DNA of 64,000 nt from Caprimulgus europaeus (lineage: Eukaryota > Chordata > Aves > Caprimulgiformes > Caprimulgidae). The stretch is from NCBI GenBank assembly GCA_907165065.1, contig OU015533.1, positions 26,676,578-26,740,577 on the forward strand, given 5' to 3'. The position numbers and the translations under genes were made by a program. Under the pieces are notes generated by a model. The model was not told the DNA's origin. It saw nothing but the letters and a program-made list of their open reading frames with translations, and did no database searches. Of the stretch, positions 12,591 to 25,966 are shown in pieces; position 1 is the first letter of the stretch, and every line of letters begins with the position of its first letter.

Positions 12591-15500
12591 TCAGCTTCTT
12601 AGTTAAATGTGGGCATATTTTTAGCCTCTGCCATAGCAGTCAGCTAAACTGAAAGACAGTGTTATTACCTGTCTAAGATTGCCCCGAAATATTTTGGCTC
12701 CATCCTTACAACACCTTGCTGCGGCTTGAGGCGGGTCTGTAGTTGCTGCAGCAAGCTGTAGCAAACCCATGTGTCTGCAGAGCCACTGTCACGTTATGGT
12801 GCAACAGGCAGGTGGTTATTACTGTATATTTGTGGGTACGTTGGCTCCTGCTTTTATTTTCCTAAACAAAAATGCACCAGAGTCCCTACAGACAGAGAAA
12901 ATAGCTGACTCATCTCAGAGCATTATTCTTTTTACTGGAATACTGTGTGCTGGAAAAATCAATGTGAGAGCTATTGATTTAAGTGGTAATCTGGAGAGCG
13001 CATCAGACAGCAAACCAGATAACAGCTCAGTGCAGTGTTCTTGTTAGTATTATATTGCCAAACCTAATGGATGTCAAAGAGGTTTTCCATTTTGCTTTCA
13101 AAAATATTTATTTTTCTAACCCTGCTACACTAGTGTGTGTTAATGCCATGGTTTTATATAGCATGCAATATTGGCAAAAGTCAGTATGTGAAGATTGCAC
13201 CAAATTAAACCATCATATTTTCAGTATGTTGCTATTTGCCTCTTGTCACATTTTTTTCTAGGTATAGAAGCACTCTTAACTGTCTATTCATCACCTCAGT
13301 TTCCCCTGTTTATGTCACTTTTTTCTTTTATTACTCTTGGGCTTTTATGTCTGAATTTCAAATTCTCTTATCCTTTTATAACTTCCAATGCTCTACACTA
13401 ATCTTGAATGTCTATCACTTCCTTTCATTTTAAGCTCCTCTTCATGTGCAAAGATTGATTTGAAACTTCTTATGAAAAACACCATAAAAGCAACCAGAGG
13501 AAGGTTTCTCAATTTGAAGAGTCACCAGTTTTACCTAGGGCAATCTTTTCCAGTCAATTCTCATTGCATAAGGCCTGTTTCTCTTATTTACTAATCTGCT
13601 TCTCATTCTGTATGACAAAACCAAGAAGAATCCTTTGGTCCTTTCCCTCTGTATCAAAGTAGACTTCCAACTGTTTTAGCACAAATACACATCCATCCAT
13701 GCATCCATCACAAATAGCATCTTTAGAGATATCTTCATTATCCTAGTCAGTGGGATTAGAGGAGTCCCTGGAAGTCTTGCTGGCTTCTCACCCTTTTCCC
13801 CTCACACTCGTCAAAGAAGTCTGAAATGAGATGATAGCCCTCCCAGGTAGAGACAGACCAACTGGAAGGCAGCTTAGATTGCCAAAGCATAACCAGATTG
13901 CATAAGCAGGTAATGGTGCTTCCTTGGCATTTCATTACCACTTGAAAATCAAAAGACAACATTTGAATCTCAGAGCTACAACTGCAATTTTCCATCCCAA
14001 GGCACACTTTGTATCGAGGCAGGTTTCCTTTTACCTGGATAGTCACATTTTTTTGGTATCTCAGCTCATTCTTGAAAGGAAATGCAGACTGAAATGATAG
14101 GAAACAAGGTTTACAAAGACAAACAGAAGAGAGCTTGAGCTTTTCCCAAACCTATGTTGCTCCCTAGAGCTCCCAAGTCTCCACATTATCTACCAGCTAT
14201 TGCTATTAATCCTAGCAGCTATTTAAATAACATCAAGGTCTCCCCCATGAAGGAAGTGCACATTCCCAAGTGGTTTGAGGGTTTGATTAACAGTGAGTCT
14301 ACTGATGTGGGTGTGCTAGAGGTCAGAGAAATAGGAAACTTTAGCTCATCCTAGTTCATCTGGCAGGAGTCTATTTAGATCAGCATCAAGATCCTACTAA
14401 TTTCAGTGAGGTTTAAAGAAAGTTCTTGCAGCTTTCTGTGTTCGCTGGACCACCTTTGCAATTAGTTGCCATCAAATCATAATTAAAGTCTTTCCCCACA
14501 GAGGTAAAAGCTATGTTTGACTGTTTTCCCTCTCAGCCTTTGGGAAACACATCCTTTAAATTGCCCTCTTAATGTATTTTTCTTTGCATAGAAACAAAGA
14601 CTTTTTCTTGAGCTAGGCCCCAACTATAACACTTGAAATGGGATTAAATCTGAGTTGTTATAAATCTAAGGAACATTCAACAACCAGGACTCACTAGCTG
14701 TTCCCAAAGTGTTTAGACCCAGGGATTTGATACATGCATAATTCTAGTATTTACAATGATGGCTGATATTAAATGAGCTCTTTCTAGCTTCTGCCATGAA
14801 TTTCAGATGCTTGACTTGTTTAGTGCCTGCTTGTTCTTCTCTCCAAGGGAAACAACATGCAGAATAAATGATTAAAATCATGATGTCCCTCCTGAAATAT
14901 GTAATTTATTAGAAGCAATTAGTACAGTATGTGGCCCTCATCCAAATTTGTAACCCCTTAGGCCAGCTTGATGATGTCTACTGCATCTCATTACTTTGTG
15001 ACTGAAGGTTGACGGGGAACATGGATAGTCTGGAGACATAAAGGATTATTGCTAGTGTGGTAAGCACTGAGGTTGGAGCCCGCAAGAATCATCGCAAAAC
15101 GAAAATCTCAGTCTAAATTTACTTCTAGCGACAGAGAAATGAAGTTTGTAAGTCTTAAGCAGTGACTACAGAAACTTGTTTCATTTGCCCTCATATATGG
15201 CAAACTTTGTGAACTTTGTTAAAGTTTCCTAGCTTTAACTAAACACAGCAGCATAAGGACAAGAAACATCATATTCTACTACTATTCAAGAAACATTTTC
15301 TTCTACAAGGAAAAATACTGTGTCTTTGTGTGATTTCTTCTTCACACACTGGCTTAAATTTAATTTTTAGGAAATTAATATTAACCACAATATAACATAT
15401 CTTACACAGTTTTCTGAACATCAAGCCCAGGTTTGTCAAAATTCATAGCTACTGAGCTGGTGCTCAGTCAGATTTTCTTAATGCGCGTAGGTCACTTTGG

Positions 15501-18500
15501 CTCAGGGTATTACATTTTCCCAGTCTCTCCAATGATGACAAAGCACCTACCACTTTTTTTTTTTTAATGTGATTGTGCTGCACATGAGCCATGAAACCAG
15601 AACAAGAGAAAGAGATGGTTTTCAACTATCCTCTCAGTCTTGAATGTGCATTTTGGACCTCCTTGCTTTTCAAGTGGGCTAAAGGGCTGCAATAAATACT
15701 CGGCATATAGCTAGGACTGCTCCACAAAAGCAGGCACTGTCCAGGAGCTGAAGCATCCCCAAGGTTGGGGCTGAGTCCTGCTCTTATCCATTTAATTTTC
15801 AGAGTTCCTGGAGTAGCACCTTTTCTTTAGTCTGGTGACACCCATTCTTCAATCCATTCTTTTTAGGTAGAATATCTGTCCCAATTTGTTGTTTCTTGGC
15901 TAACAGAAGGCAAAGGTCTGCCTCTTTGTTTGTGCGCATTGCTCTTGCTTTTTCACGTGTTGTGATGTGACAAAGCGCCATCAGCGTATTCAGTTTCATG
16001 GGTCGAAGCCTTATGACTGCCAGGACCTCTTAAAGCACTGGGAAAAGAAAATTCATGTTGTAGTCTTGTATCATTATGTTTGTTTTTTTTTTCCTTTTGC
16101 CTACCCAGGTCACAAAAGAAAGGTGCAGCTTTGGTTTCAAAGCTAGTTCTTTTCTTCATTTACATACCATTCTTGCCCACATCTTAGTCAGACTGCACCT
16201 CAATGCAGCCACACCACTTAATGTAGTATGGCTTTGAATAAATTTCCTGGCTACGCTACTGTTCTTTTCCAAGATGCTACCTTCCAGTGCTTGCTCTCTT
16301 TTTCTTACTCTCTCTACCCTCCTCTCTACTTCCTCAGAGTTGTACAGTAGTATGATGATAGTAAATACAATTAAAAAAAAAATTGAGCTAAATTAATTAC
16401 TGAATCAATGATTTGGTGATTGGGATACATTACATTGCTGCTATCTCAAATTCAGTTGGCTGTCACCATTCTGTTACTGCCCAAAAGCTGGCAAATGCTG
16501 CCACAGTCTGTATTTAATTTCTTACTGTTGGCAGCTTTGAATACGTTTCATTTCACACAGCTGGCTGCTTCTGCTTCAAAATGGCTCTGGCCTTGGCTGC
16601 AATAAATACCACAGTACCTATAGAGAACGAGGTGTTCAGTGGAGATTAAGCTTGACATCTGCTCTACAGCAAAACTGGGATGTTTGTGTTAGAACTTGTC
16701 ATCTGCCACTATTACCTGGCATGTGAAAAAGAAAAGATTGTGCTGAGCATTAATATCAGTCCTTAAATTACAACATGTAGTTTAAGGGCCTGATCCAACA
16801 CAGACCAAAGTCTAGTGGAGCATTTCCACTGACTTTATTCAGTTCAGTGTGAAGTCCACATATCTGATAGTTCTTTCTCATCTTCATGCAATGAATACTA
16901 CTGGCCTCTTTTTAAGGGTATGATTTTATTTTTATGCTAGAAGGGTAATCTTACAAATGTCCATGAAACAGCATTTATGATTCAAAAATAGTGTTATTAA
17001 GCATTGTTGTACTAAATATAGAGCAGTGTAAACATTATAGTGTTATTAACAGACGATGTTAAAAAGTCAACCTTTTAAGAGATAACACCATAAAATATTA
17101 TAGAAAGAGAATGTGGGAGACTTAGTACTTATTTTAAAATAAAAAGTAACAAGGCCAGGAAGGGCAACATGTGTTATTCTGGTAACTTTATATCATAACG
17201 CATATTTATAGTGAAATTCCAAAGATTTTGGCAGTGTTGTGCTCTGAACTGAAACAGCTTTTGAAGAAAGGATAATATTTTCGTAAGAGAAGATGTAAGG
17301 TTCTTGTGAATGCCTTTGTCAGGGCATTAAATTTTATTTCCTGGCTTTAGCTGTATGTTCTATGCTGGAGGTTAACAACCAAGCCACATGGCAGACCCAG
17401 ACTCCAGGGTGTCCTATTGTAACAAGTAATAACTGCCTCTTTGTTTAATCTCAAGCATTTAAAATCCTAAATTTGATCCCAAGCAAGACAACCAAGTGAA
17501 GACCTAGGTTTCAAGCTGCTTCTGTTCAGTGTTTGACACCTCCTGGGCTCCTGGACAGGAGCTGCAGGATCATGCGTACAGCCAGGGCAAGTCTATTTGT
17601 CAGGTCCTCACCCCATCACAGTTCTGTGCCACAATTCCACCCTGCTGGGGAGAGCACACTCCTCCTATGGCACTGCTGGGGGTCTGGCATGAAGGGAGAC
17701 AGTGGGGAAGCTCACTCAGTTTATACTGGGATCTTCTGGAGATAGAGGTAGGTACGGTGTATAAATAAAGAGGTACCTCTCTAAGTAGTATTTTTCTAAA
17801 AAGCCTCCATACTATGCAGGTTCATGTCTCATTTAATTTACCCTTAAAAGAAAAGCGTTCTCAGCATTTGTATCTAATTGCGTATTTCTACAGTGCCTCT
17901 GTCTATTAATGTCTTCTCTCCACAATCTGATTTAATTTATTAAAATCGCCACCCACAAAAGTAAAGCTTTCAAAAGACAGAATGACAAGCTACAGTCAAG
18001 CCCAAGGTTTATAGTGATTTTGTATAGTGTGAATGGCACCACCATGCATTGAGCAGTGACTGGAACAGTAAAATCATGCCACCACCTTCCAGCTGAGACT
18101 CCATCAGCTGTGCTATTCCTTATGAACATGGGTGAGTAGGTGCAAGCTCACAGCTCATCAGCAGAACTCCCACCACCTGCACTCGCTTCTCCTGGGATCA
18201 GGGCTGGGAGGTTTGAAAAATGCAATGATTTCCTCAAGAGCAGCTCCTGCCCACAAGCTACTCTTCCAGGGGCAGTAGCTTACCATTAGTAGTTTTACTT
18301 TCTACTATCAGGTTTCACTCTGACCCAAGTAAACGTCCAAGTAGTGTGTTAACTTTGTGATATTGCTCTCTCTGAACAATGTGATCCTTATTTCTGCGGT
18401 TAGGCTAAGAGAAATCTTGCTTCTGATTCTTAGGGACCATCTGTGTTGGGCTTCTTGTGGTGGGGATGTTGTAGGGGTTTTTTTATTATTTCATTTCTTT

Positions 18501-21500
18501 TTCCTTTTGAAGTGGAGGACTATTAGTCTGAATTTATTGAAAAGCAAAAATTTTCTAAAGAAGGCCATGTGGTTCTCCTCCCCTCCATAATTTCTTCCTT
18601 TCTTCAGCCCTTAGGATGCGACATTGCCCAGTTTAGCAGGAACACAGAGTTCCCAAAACCATCCACCAGAGCTTTGGCAAGGAGACAAGAACACGAGCAG
18701 CCTGAAGATTTCAACCACATCCTTTCAGGCCTGCAGCTAGGACTGAACGCTCGCATAAAATATGTGTGTGAATGTGACCAGAAAAACACAGGAAATACTG
18801 GAGCAAGCATATGGATCTGAAAAGGGATTCATTTTCCTGTGAGCTGCGTGGGCCAGAAGGATGTTGTTTAAATAACTGATGTGGCTGCTAATTTTTCTTG
18901 AAACAGTGGAAAGATTTTTCAGGTTTTTCAGGGCTCACCCAACCTGTGAACCAATATTATTCCATGGGTCTTTCCCTTTCCAGAGGAGATTATCAGCAAG
19001 CTCTGTGCAATCTACAGAGTAACTGATTTTAAGAATACATTTTAAAAAATTGAGTGATCTAATGACCACTCAGAAGCAGTGGTCACTTAAAATGTTTGTT
19101 GTGCTTCCCTCAGTGCAAGGTGCACCTTTACTGCATATGTTATGTGTACAGCAATAAGTACTTGTAAACATGTGTCTGGTAAACCCTGGAAACGGTGCAG
19201 GTTCATGGGCTACTCCTGCAATGGCATCCTTCCAGGTGACAGGGACACAGGACACACCAGGGTTGCACCTGTACCCAGAAAGCAGCTGGTAAGGCATAGA
19301 AAAGCCATGCACATCTACCCAGCTTGGCTGGGACTGTGTCTATTTTGAGACGTTACACCCAAAGTTGAGGCCAGTTGAATGGAGATGAGCTGGAGGCAGC
19401 GAAAACACAGCTGGTGAGAGTGGCTGAATGACCAAGGTGGCAGAGCAAGCGGTTGCCTGTACCCCAGAGTGACAGCTTGACCATGGGCTAGCTGTCCCCT
19501 CCAGAGGCAAAGGGAGGCAGCAATATTTTTTCTTTTTTTTCAGGAATGAGGAGAAAATATATAAATTCAGCCTTCAATCTCCTCGCAATCCCCAAGAAAG
19601 CGGAGTTATTAAAAAATATCAATGGGCTTTTTGGCATGCAAGCTCCCCCTGGTGACACGTAGATGTAGTTCCTTACCACTAGTTCTCGTGAATTCCTAAA
19701 TGTTTTTTCCTAAGGAAACACGTTGAAAATGTTTTGATATAGGCAAAACTATATATATAGGTTACAAGAGTAGGAGAGGAATTGTATTAAATTATGACAG
19801 CAATTTAGAATTTCCAACTTAAATCTGTTCGGTTATTACCACATTTCACCTGCACGCCACCTCTCCAAATCCCTGGAGGGGTTAGAGCCTGACTTTTCTT
19901 CAAACTCTTAGCAAAACCAAAAGCAAGAATAATGTTAAAACTCTTTTTCACAGAATCTATCACTCTGATGCGAATGTGTCTAAGCATTTAGAGGAGAGTC
20001 TACTTTTTCCGTACTTTGTCCATATTTTCCACCATGAAATTGAGTAAACTAATATTCTTGCATGTGCTTTCCAGAAAAATTGAGAGTAATACCTGTTTTC
20101 AGACTCTGAGTGACAGACTGTGTGCTTCCATGGTGTAATTACATTCTGGTTGTACTGGATGCTGGCTCTGGGGTATTTTGATGCCTTAGGCAAACCAAAA
20201 GAACTAGGTTTCTCACATGCTCAAGTCACTCACACAATAAAGAGCCACAAAAGATTTTGCCCCTGATGTTTTGCTGCCCATGGCAACTGCAAAGTGAGAC
20301 TGGTTGTACCTACTGTAATGGAAATAATTGCTGGTGACTGCATTTTCTGTTGAATAACTGATTTCTTATTGCCAGGTTTTAATTAGCCAGCAATCAAAAC
20401 AGCTTAAATATAATAATTTGATAGGTTTTCAGTTGTCAATAAGCTTAATGAGTTAAAATGAAAATATTTCAAATTTATAATATTACTAAAGATGTAAAAA
20501 TAATCCTTTCACTGCTTTCTTCTCTTTTCTCCTCTCCCAAATAATCAGTGCAGAAGCAGTGTACCAGACCCCTTCTGAGGTCTAAGCTATGACTGCTGCT
20601 TTGCTGCATTTGCACATTACCAAACAGAGGAGCACCCTGGTTGTGCATTAACATTATGTACTAAATTGTTTCACATTTCTTTCAGGGGTAGGAACCCCCG
20701 CCCCTATATTACTGTGCAAAACACAAGAAATCACTATGTTTTGCTTTGTCTCTTTTAATTGAAGGGATTTGTACCCTTACTCTGTGAAAATTGTTCCTTG
20801 CAGCAAAGAGATGCTGTTCTCTCTCTTACTGAAGTCACTGTGGTCGGGCAGTTTTGGACAGCTACTTTCCACCAGAGGCTTCTGATTTGGTGCTGTGTGG
20901 GAAAGAGTCATTTTGTTTTACCAGGTGCCAGGAGGCAGGTGTCCCTCTTCACACTTGCCAGCTGAGTGAGCACAGTTCAGCCCTTGGTTAGGACTAATAG
21001 AGGTACCAGCTTTGTCCTCTTCCTTCTGGCTGCAGCCATGGGACTTAAGAGATTGCCTGCCAGCTCTTAAGAGTTAAAGGCATCCGCTTACTTTCCAGTA
21101 GGAGCCCTGGCTAGTGGGCTTCCCAGCTCCTGCTGGCTCACTGCTGGTTCATTGCTGGTTTGCTGCTTAGGAAGCCCAGCTCCACGGGGCCAAGCTCCCT
21201 ATACCCCTATGCCCTCAGCACCCTGCCAGGCTGCCTACCTGGTTAGTGGACAAGGCCACCTTGCTGCCCTACCTGTGAGCTTGCAGTCTCTCTTTGGAGG
21301 TTGCTATGGGCTGCAGGACCTCATGGTGTTTATTCTCCAGTTTGACATCAAATCTCAGCTCCCACAAGCAGCTGTGCCAACCTACAGCGAGCTGTGCTAG
21401 CCCTGCTCCTTCAGAGCAGCCTGGTGTGTCTGAGGATATTTTTCAGCAAACAAAAATATTTGCATAGTCTCAGACTTGATGATGAAGTTAAGTAGGTAGA

Positions 21501-22215
21501 AATTATGAGAGATCACATGGGGTGCATCAAATACTCTGAAGAGCCATAGCTGGGCACACCAACACTTCTGAGTGTATTTTAAACCTACAAACCTTTAACA
21601 TGAGGGAAAGGAACTAGAAAAGCTTCTCTTGTCCTAAGAGTGTATTTGGTAGGAGAACGAGGTAGACAGTCAAGTTGTAAAATGCTCAGCAGTGTAAGGT
21701 CCCACAGCTACATCTGCACAAGGGCTTTTTTCTCTCCTGAGGCCAGCTGGCTCCATGCAGCTCACATCCATGCTGCAGACCCTTTTATTTTCCCAAACCC
21801 TGGGGGTCATCCAAAATACCCAGTGGAAATTATCTCTGGCCTATGCCACTCCCTGAACCAGGCTGGAAATTTTCTGAGTGAGGCCGAGATGTCACAGACA
21901 AAACTGGAGACCTGGCTAATGGTTGGTCAGAGCAGGCCAGTGCCCAGAGCTGCTTCCTAGAACTCTTTAGTGTGTTTTTTAGCTGCAGCCTACAAGACTC
22001 AGGTTCCCAGGAGCCAGCATGGATTCTTTGGAAAAGCCTATGTTGTACATTGGGAATGGTATTGAAAATTAGGGATATCTACCTGCCATGCACATTGCCT
22101 CTTCTATGCAGTCACTTCCCAGACTAGAGGTGCAATTTTATGTTTAAATACAGTTATGTCTTATGAAACAGTAATGATAAGAACAGTTCCTTTAGCTACT
22201 TCTCTGTGCTAGAAA

Positions 22216-22493
22216 ATGAGGAGCCTGTATGTAATGAGAGGAAAAGGGTGAATGGGCACAAATTGAAATACAGGAAATTCAACTTAAATATGAGAAAAAA
22301 CCTTAGGGTTTTTTGCTGTGAGAATGGTCAAACAGTGGAACAAGTTGCCTAGAAAGTTTGTGGAGTTTCCATATTTGGAGATATTCTGGATACAGTCCCG
22401 GTCAACCTGCTCCAGTTGACCCTGCACTGAGCAGGGGTTTGTTCTAGACAATCCCTGGAAGTACCTTCCAGCCCCAGCAATCCTGTGATTCAA
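22216..22493 (+). mobile_element. CR1 LINE, 3' end only
   Basis: The segment matches the end of the CR1 ORF2/3' UTR as I know it from birds: GGGCACAAATTGAAATACAGG, then TGGAACAAGTTGCCTAGAAAG, GTTGTGGAGT-like text, TTGGAGATATTC, GACCCTGCACTGAGCAGGGG, GTACCTTCCAGCCCCAGCAA and the terminal CCTGTGATTC. It is 5'-truncated, as most CR1 copies are, and substantially diverged. The - strand 69-codon frame across it is antisense noise. Confidence 0.88.
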
Positions 22494-25400
22494 TAACTGC
22501 TTTACTTACATGTAATGGAAGTAATCACAACATGAAAATGACAAGCACAGTAAAAACTTCAACCTGCAGCTGCCCAGACCAGAATTTCCCCTTTCAGTCT
22601 AATGGATGACATTTTATTTTGTGGCAGTATGTTCCCTGCTTCTGTAAGAGTACTTTCTAAATGTCAGTTTGTCTGGGCATCACTGTGTCCTAGGAAAATG
22701 TCTCGGAATCAAAAGCAGCACTAGGGCAGGCAAGGCCCAAATAAGTTAGGTCTTAGCACAAGGAAAACCTCTCCAGCACCAGGGGGTGTTAATGAAACCA
22801 GAAGAGGGACTAGCTCTGATGTTCCATAAATAATCTGATGCTCCCAGGCAGTCAAGCTGGCTTGATTCATAACTCATATCTCAGGCTTTGCTTTGGTTAG
22901 TGTGAAATGCCTGCTGCAGAAGGAGAGGGGAGGGATTCAAGACATCTTCAGCTTTAGTCTTCTGAAATGGATCCCAGCTGTTTGAGATGATCTCAACAGC
23001 TCACAGGCACCGAGGTGATGAAAATTGAAGAGGATCATTCTTCCTGACAGATTCCTGCTGGGATGTAAGGACTACAGCTACAGTACCTGTAATATAAAGA
23101 AAATGGTAATTGCCTGCCATTCATATGCCAACCATGAAGCAATTGTGATGGGGATAATTTCATGTAAACACTGACCTATCAATCACTTATTTAATCATAA
23201 CAACGTTTTTGTAGTTTTGGTAGTGTGTATGAAATACTTAACAGAAGAGTTCATCCCAACATTTACAATATTACTGATATCAGGTTATACTGATGCCAAA
23301 ATTCTATCTCCTTTGTCATTGTAACAAGAATCACAAAGAAGATTATAATTATAACTCAGCTGCGGATTCTTCGTCACATTAATAGAGATGCTTACAGACT
23401 TCTGCAGAAACCAAACAGACTGGATTAATTAAAAACGAAAGCCACACAGCACATAGAAGTATGACAGAGAAAACACTGCCTTGGATTTTTTGGCTGACCA
23501 GCAAAGTTTTTGATCCTGTCTTCATTTTTAAAAGTACAACTCACTGGAAAGCTTTCTATCTGTACCCTAAAAATCTCAGGCTGCCCAGATTATTCAGCAA
23601 GAGATTTAAATCTGCTGCTAACAAATCTTGAGCTGTGTCTGCCCCAGACCACAGAAAGAAACAACAGCCACAAAAAAAATATCAAAACCAGAAAACACAG
23701 ATCCAGAACATAAACTGAACAGAATGCTTAGGGTACCATGCCAGACCTTGGGGTGAAAGAGCAGAAGCTGTGAAACAGCAGAAGCTGCTCAGGCATTGCA
23801 TGCAGGATTCCATTCAACCCATCATATACTCAAGCTTCTGCTTCTGAGTATTACAGCATCCCCTCCTTTGTCAAGGATTCTCTTCCTTCAGGATTAGGCA
23901 GTAAGTTTTTACTCCTCTGTTTAGGTTTCACAACCTCAAAAAAATCCCCACATCAGCCGAAATACAAAAAAGTAAAGCCACAGTGCAGTTGTCCAGGAAA
24001 ACGAGAGCAGCAGGATAATACTGTCCATTAACATTGAAGTCAGATAAGAATGCCCAAAGAAAACTGAAATACAACTGCTCAGAAATGGCTTGTTAAGTTG
24101 TGGAGATGAAAATGTTTCATAAAGCATTTTCAGTAAGGTTTGGAATGCAAAAACTTAATTTCCTTTGTGTTTTGAACAAATTAATTTTCTTATAGCATGT
24201 CTAGATTTTGATGTTTAGCAAACTTGGCAAAACTAAATGTTTTGGTACTGCTAATAAAATTTTTGGTGAAACATTTTTTCTTTATTAAGGAAATTGAGAA
24301 ATTCCAGGGTTTTTTTCTAATCACAAGCAAACAAAAATTGTACGGCTACAAGCAAGTACAAATATTCAGCTGTTGAAGTCTGCTACTGTCATTTTAATAA
24401 ATGCTTTGGCCTAAATCCAGCCTGCTTAAACCAAGTCAGGCATGGAGTTACTCTAGGCTTGTTACAGGCTGCCAAGTGAAGAACCAAGTCCTGGAAGTCT
24501 CTCTATCTGCCGACTGTATAAGGACTCACAGGCAACTGCCTTTACTATTTTGGTACCTAAAGGTGGGTGGGCTTTTGTTCTTAGCTGCAAACCCAGGCTG
24601 CCCATGGACATCCCACAGGGACAGTTTTTCTGTAGCCACAGCAGTGATCAGGTAACAAGGGAAATAAAGAACTTGGAAGCAGAGGTAAAGCAAGGATGGT
24701 TTTGACCATGTTAACTTTTTACAAGATTTATGATTATTACAACAAGGAGGAGTCACATATTTTTGCACTTAGAATCAAAAAAAAAGCCTCCTCAATGTTT
24801 AACAAAGAATTCTGCATTGGGCAAAGATGGAGCATGCTGCAAAGGTGCAGCATGGCCAAACTAGTGAGACTGTGGTGGCACTGGCCCATGTAACTAAGAA
24901 CGAGCATTTCCAATTCTAGAAAAAGGGGCCATAATTAACACCTTGGTGAAATCTGACCTCAGATTCTGTCTCCATCTAACCTGCGACTGGACTTAAATTT
25001 AACTGCTGGTCCTTGTATGATAACCCATTTACAGCTGTTAGGCACCTCATTGAATCTGGATGTGATATTATATGTCTCACAACTCCTCAAATCTGACGTT
25101 TGTTCAATATTACAGAAGTACCTATGTACCCTTATTCCTTGTACCCTACCTTTTAAGCTTTTATAGTTAACAGAATTCTAGACATAAAAACCTTTCTTCC
25201 TACATAAGTTAGCTAAGTTTTGCAGAGAAGCTTTCTGAGTGAATCTTACCTGCCCCCAGGGGTGTGAGCTGCAACAGTTTTGCAGTGTAAAGGCTTGCCT
25301 GAGCAGTACAAACAGAGCAGATCAGGATGAGAATCCTATTGACATGATTAAAGTTTACATCTAGAAATGTTCCTGAGATTTAAAAAACCCTGCCTTGCCA

Positions 25401-25766
25401 TCCAGAGACCCAACCAAACACAAACATATGGTGAGACAAAAATTTTCATGAAGGGAATGGAGCTATACCCTTTTATTTATGTGTATTTATTTTTGACATT
25501 GCTGATTTTTTTTTTTAAAGAAAAAGAGAATCTATGAAATCATATTCTCCAAAAAAGGTTAGAGCTGGGGAGAGAAAAGGTGGTTGTTATTGTTATCAGT
25601 GCTTCTGCCACACATTGAGAGGTTATTTTACTGCATAAAACTGCATTCCCCTGCTTTACTAATCGAAGGGTATAGCACATATTTCTTTTTATTTGGGAGA
25701 AAACTACTATAAACAAAGGATAGCTAAAAATGCTACACTTTGTTCTTATTGCTCAGAAGTTTGTAG

Positions 25767-25966
25767 TTAAGCAGCAGTTTCCTTTTTCCCTTTGCTTCTG
25801 TCATGTGTGCTGCCAGAACCAGAGCTTGCAGTGGTTTTGCCCTGCTCGGGGTCACTGTCACTGCCCTCCCCAGCATCCGAGGCAGCGTCAATGCCACAGG
25901 CTGCCTTGGCACCTTCGATGCAGGTTTTTTCATACTGCTTCCTCTGTCCCCACCATAAAGAGATCT
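25767..25966 (-). CDS. Coding-like terminal exon or retrocopy, unidentified
   Basis: On the - strand a TTGTCTGGCAG acceptor-like site at 25967 is followed by 65 codons and a TAA. The segment starts in phase 1. The product runs ISLWWGQRKQYEKTCIEG..., then GIDAASDAGEGSDSDPEQGK, and ends HDRSKGKKETAA. This is a hydrophilic, acidic-then-basic tail of the kind seen at the C-termini of intracellular or ER proteins. Several CpGs and codons ending in C or G set it apart from the AT-rich flanks, and the sequence just 5' of the acceptor is not coding-like. It lies antisense within the 29 kb intron of the + strand gene. It could be the last exon of an overlapping - strand gene, or a fragment of a processed copy; no poly(A) tail or target duplication is obvious. 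I do not recognise the protein. Confidence 0.45.

Noticed and set aside
12160-12606. 148-codon + strand frame inside the LTR
   Set aside because: It runs through LTR control sequence and the AT microsatellite; LTRs of this family are non-coding.
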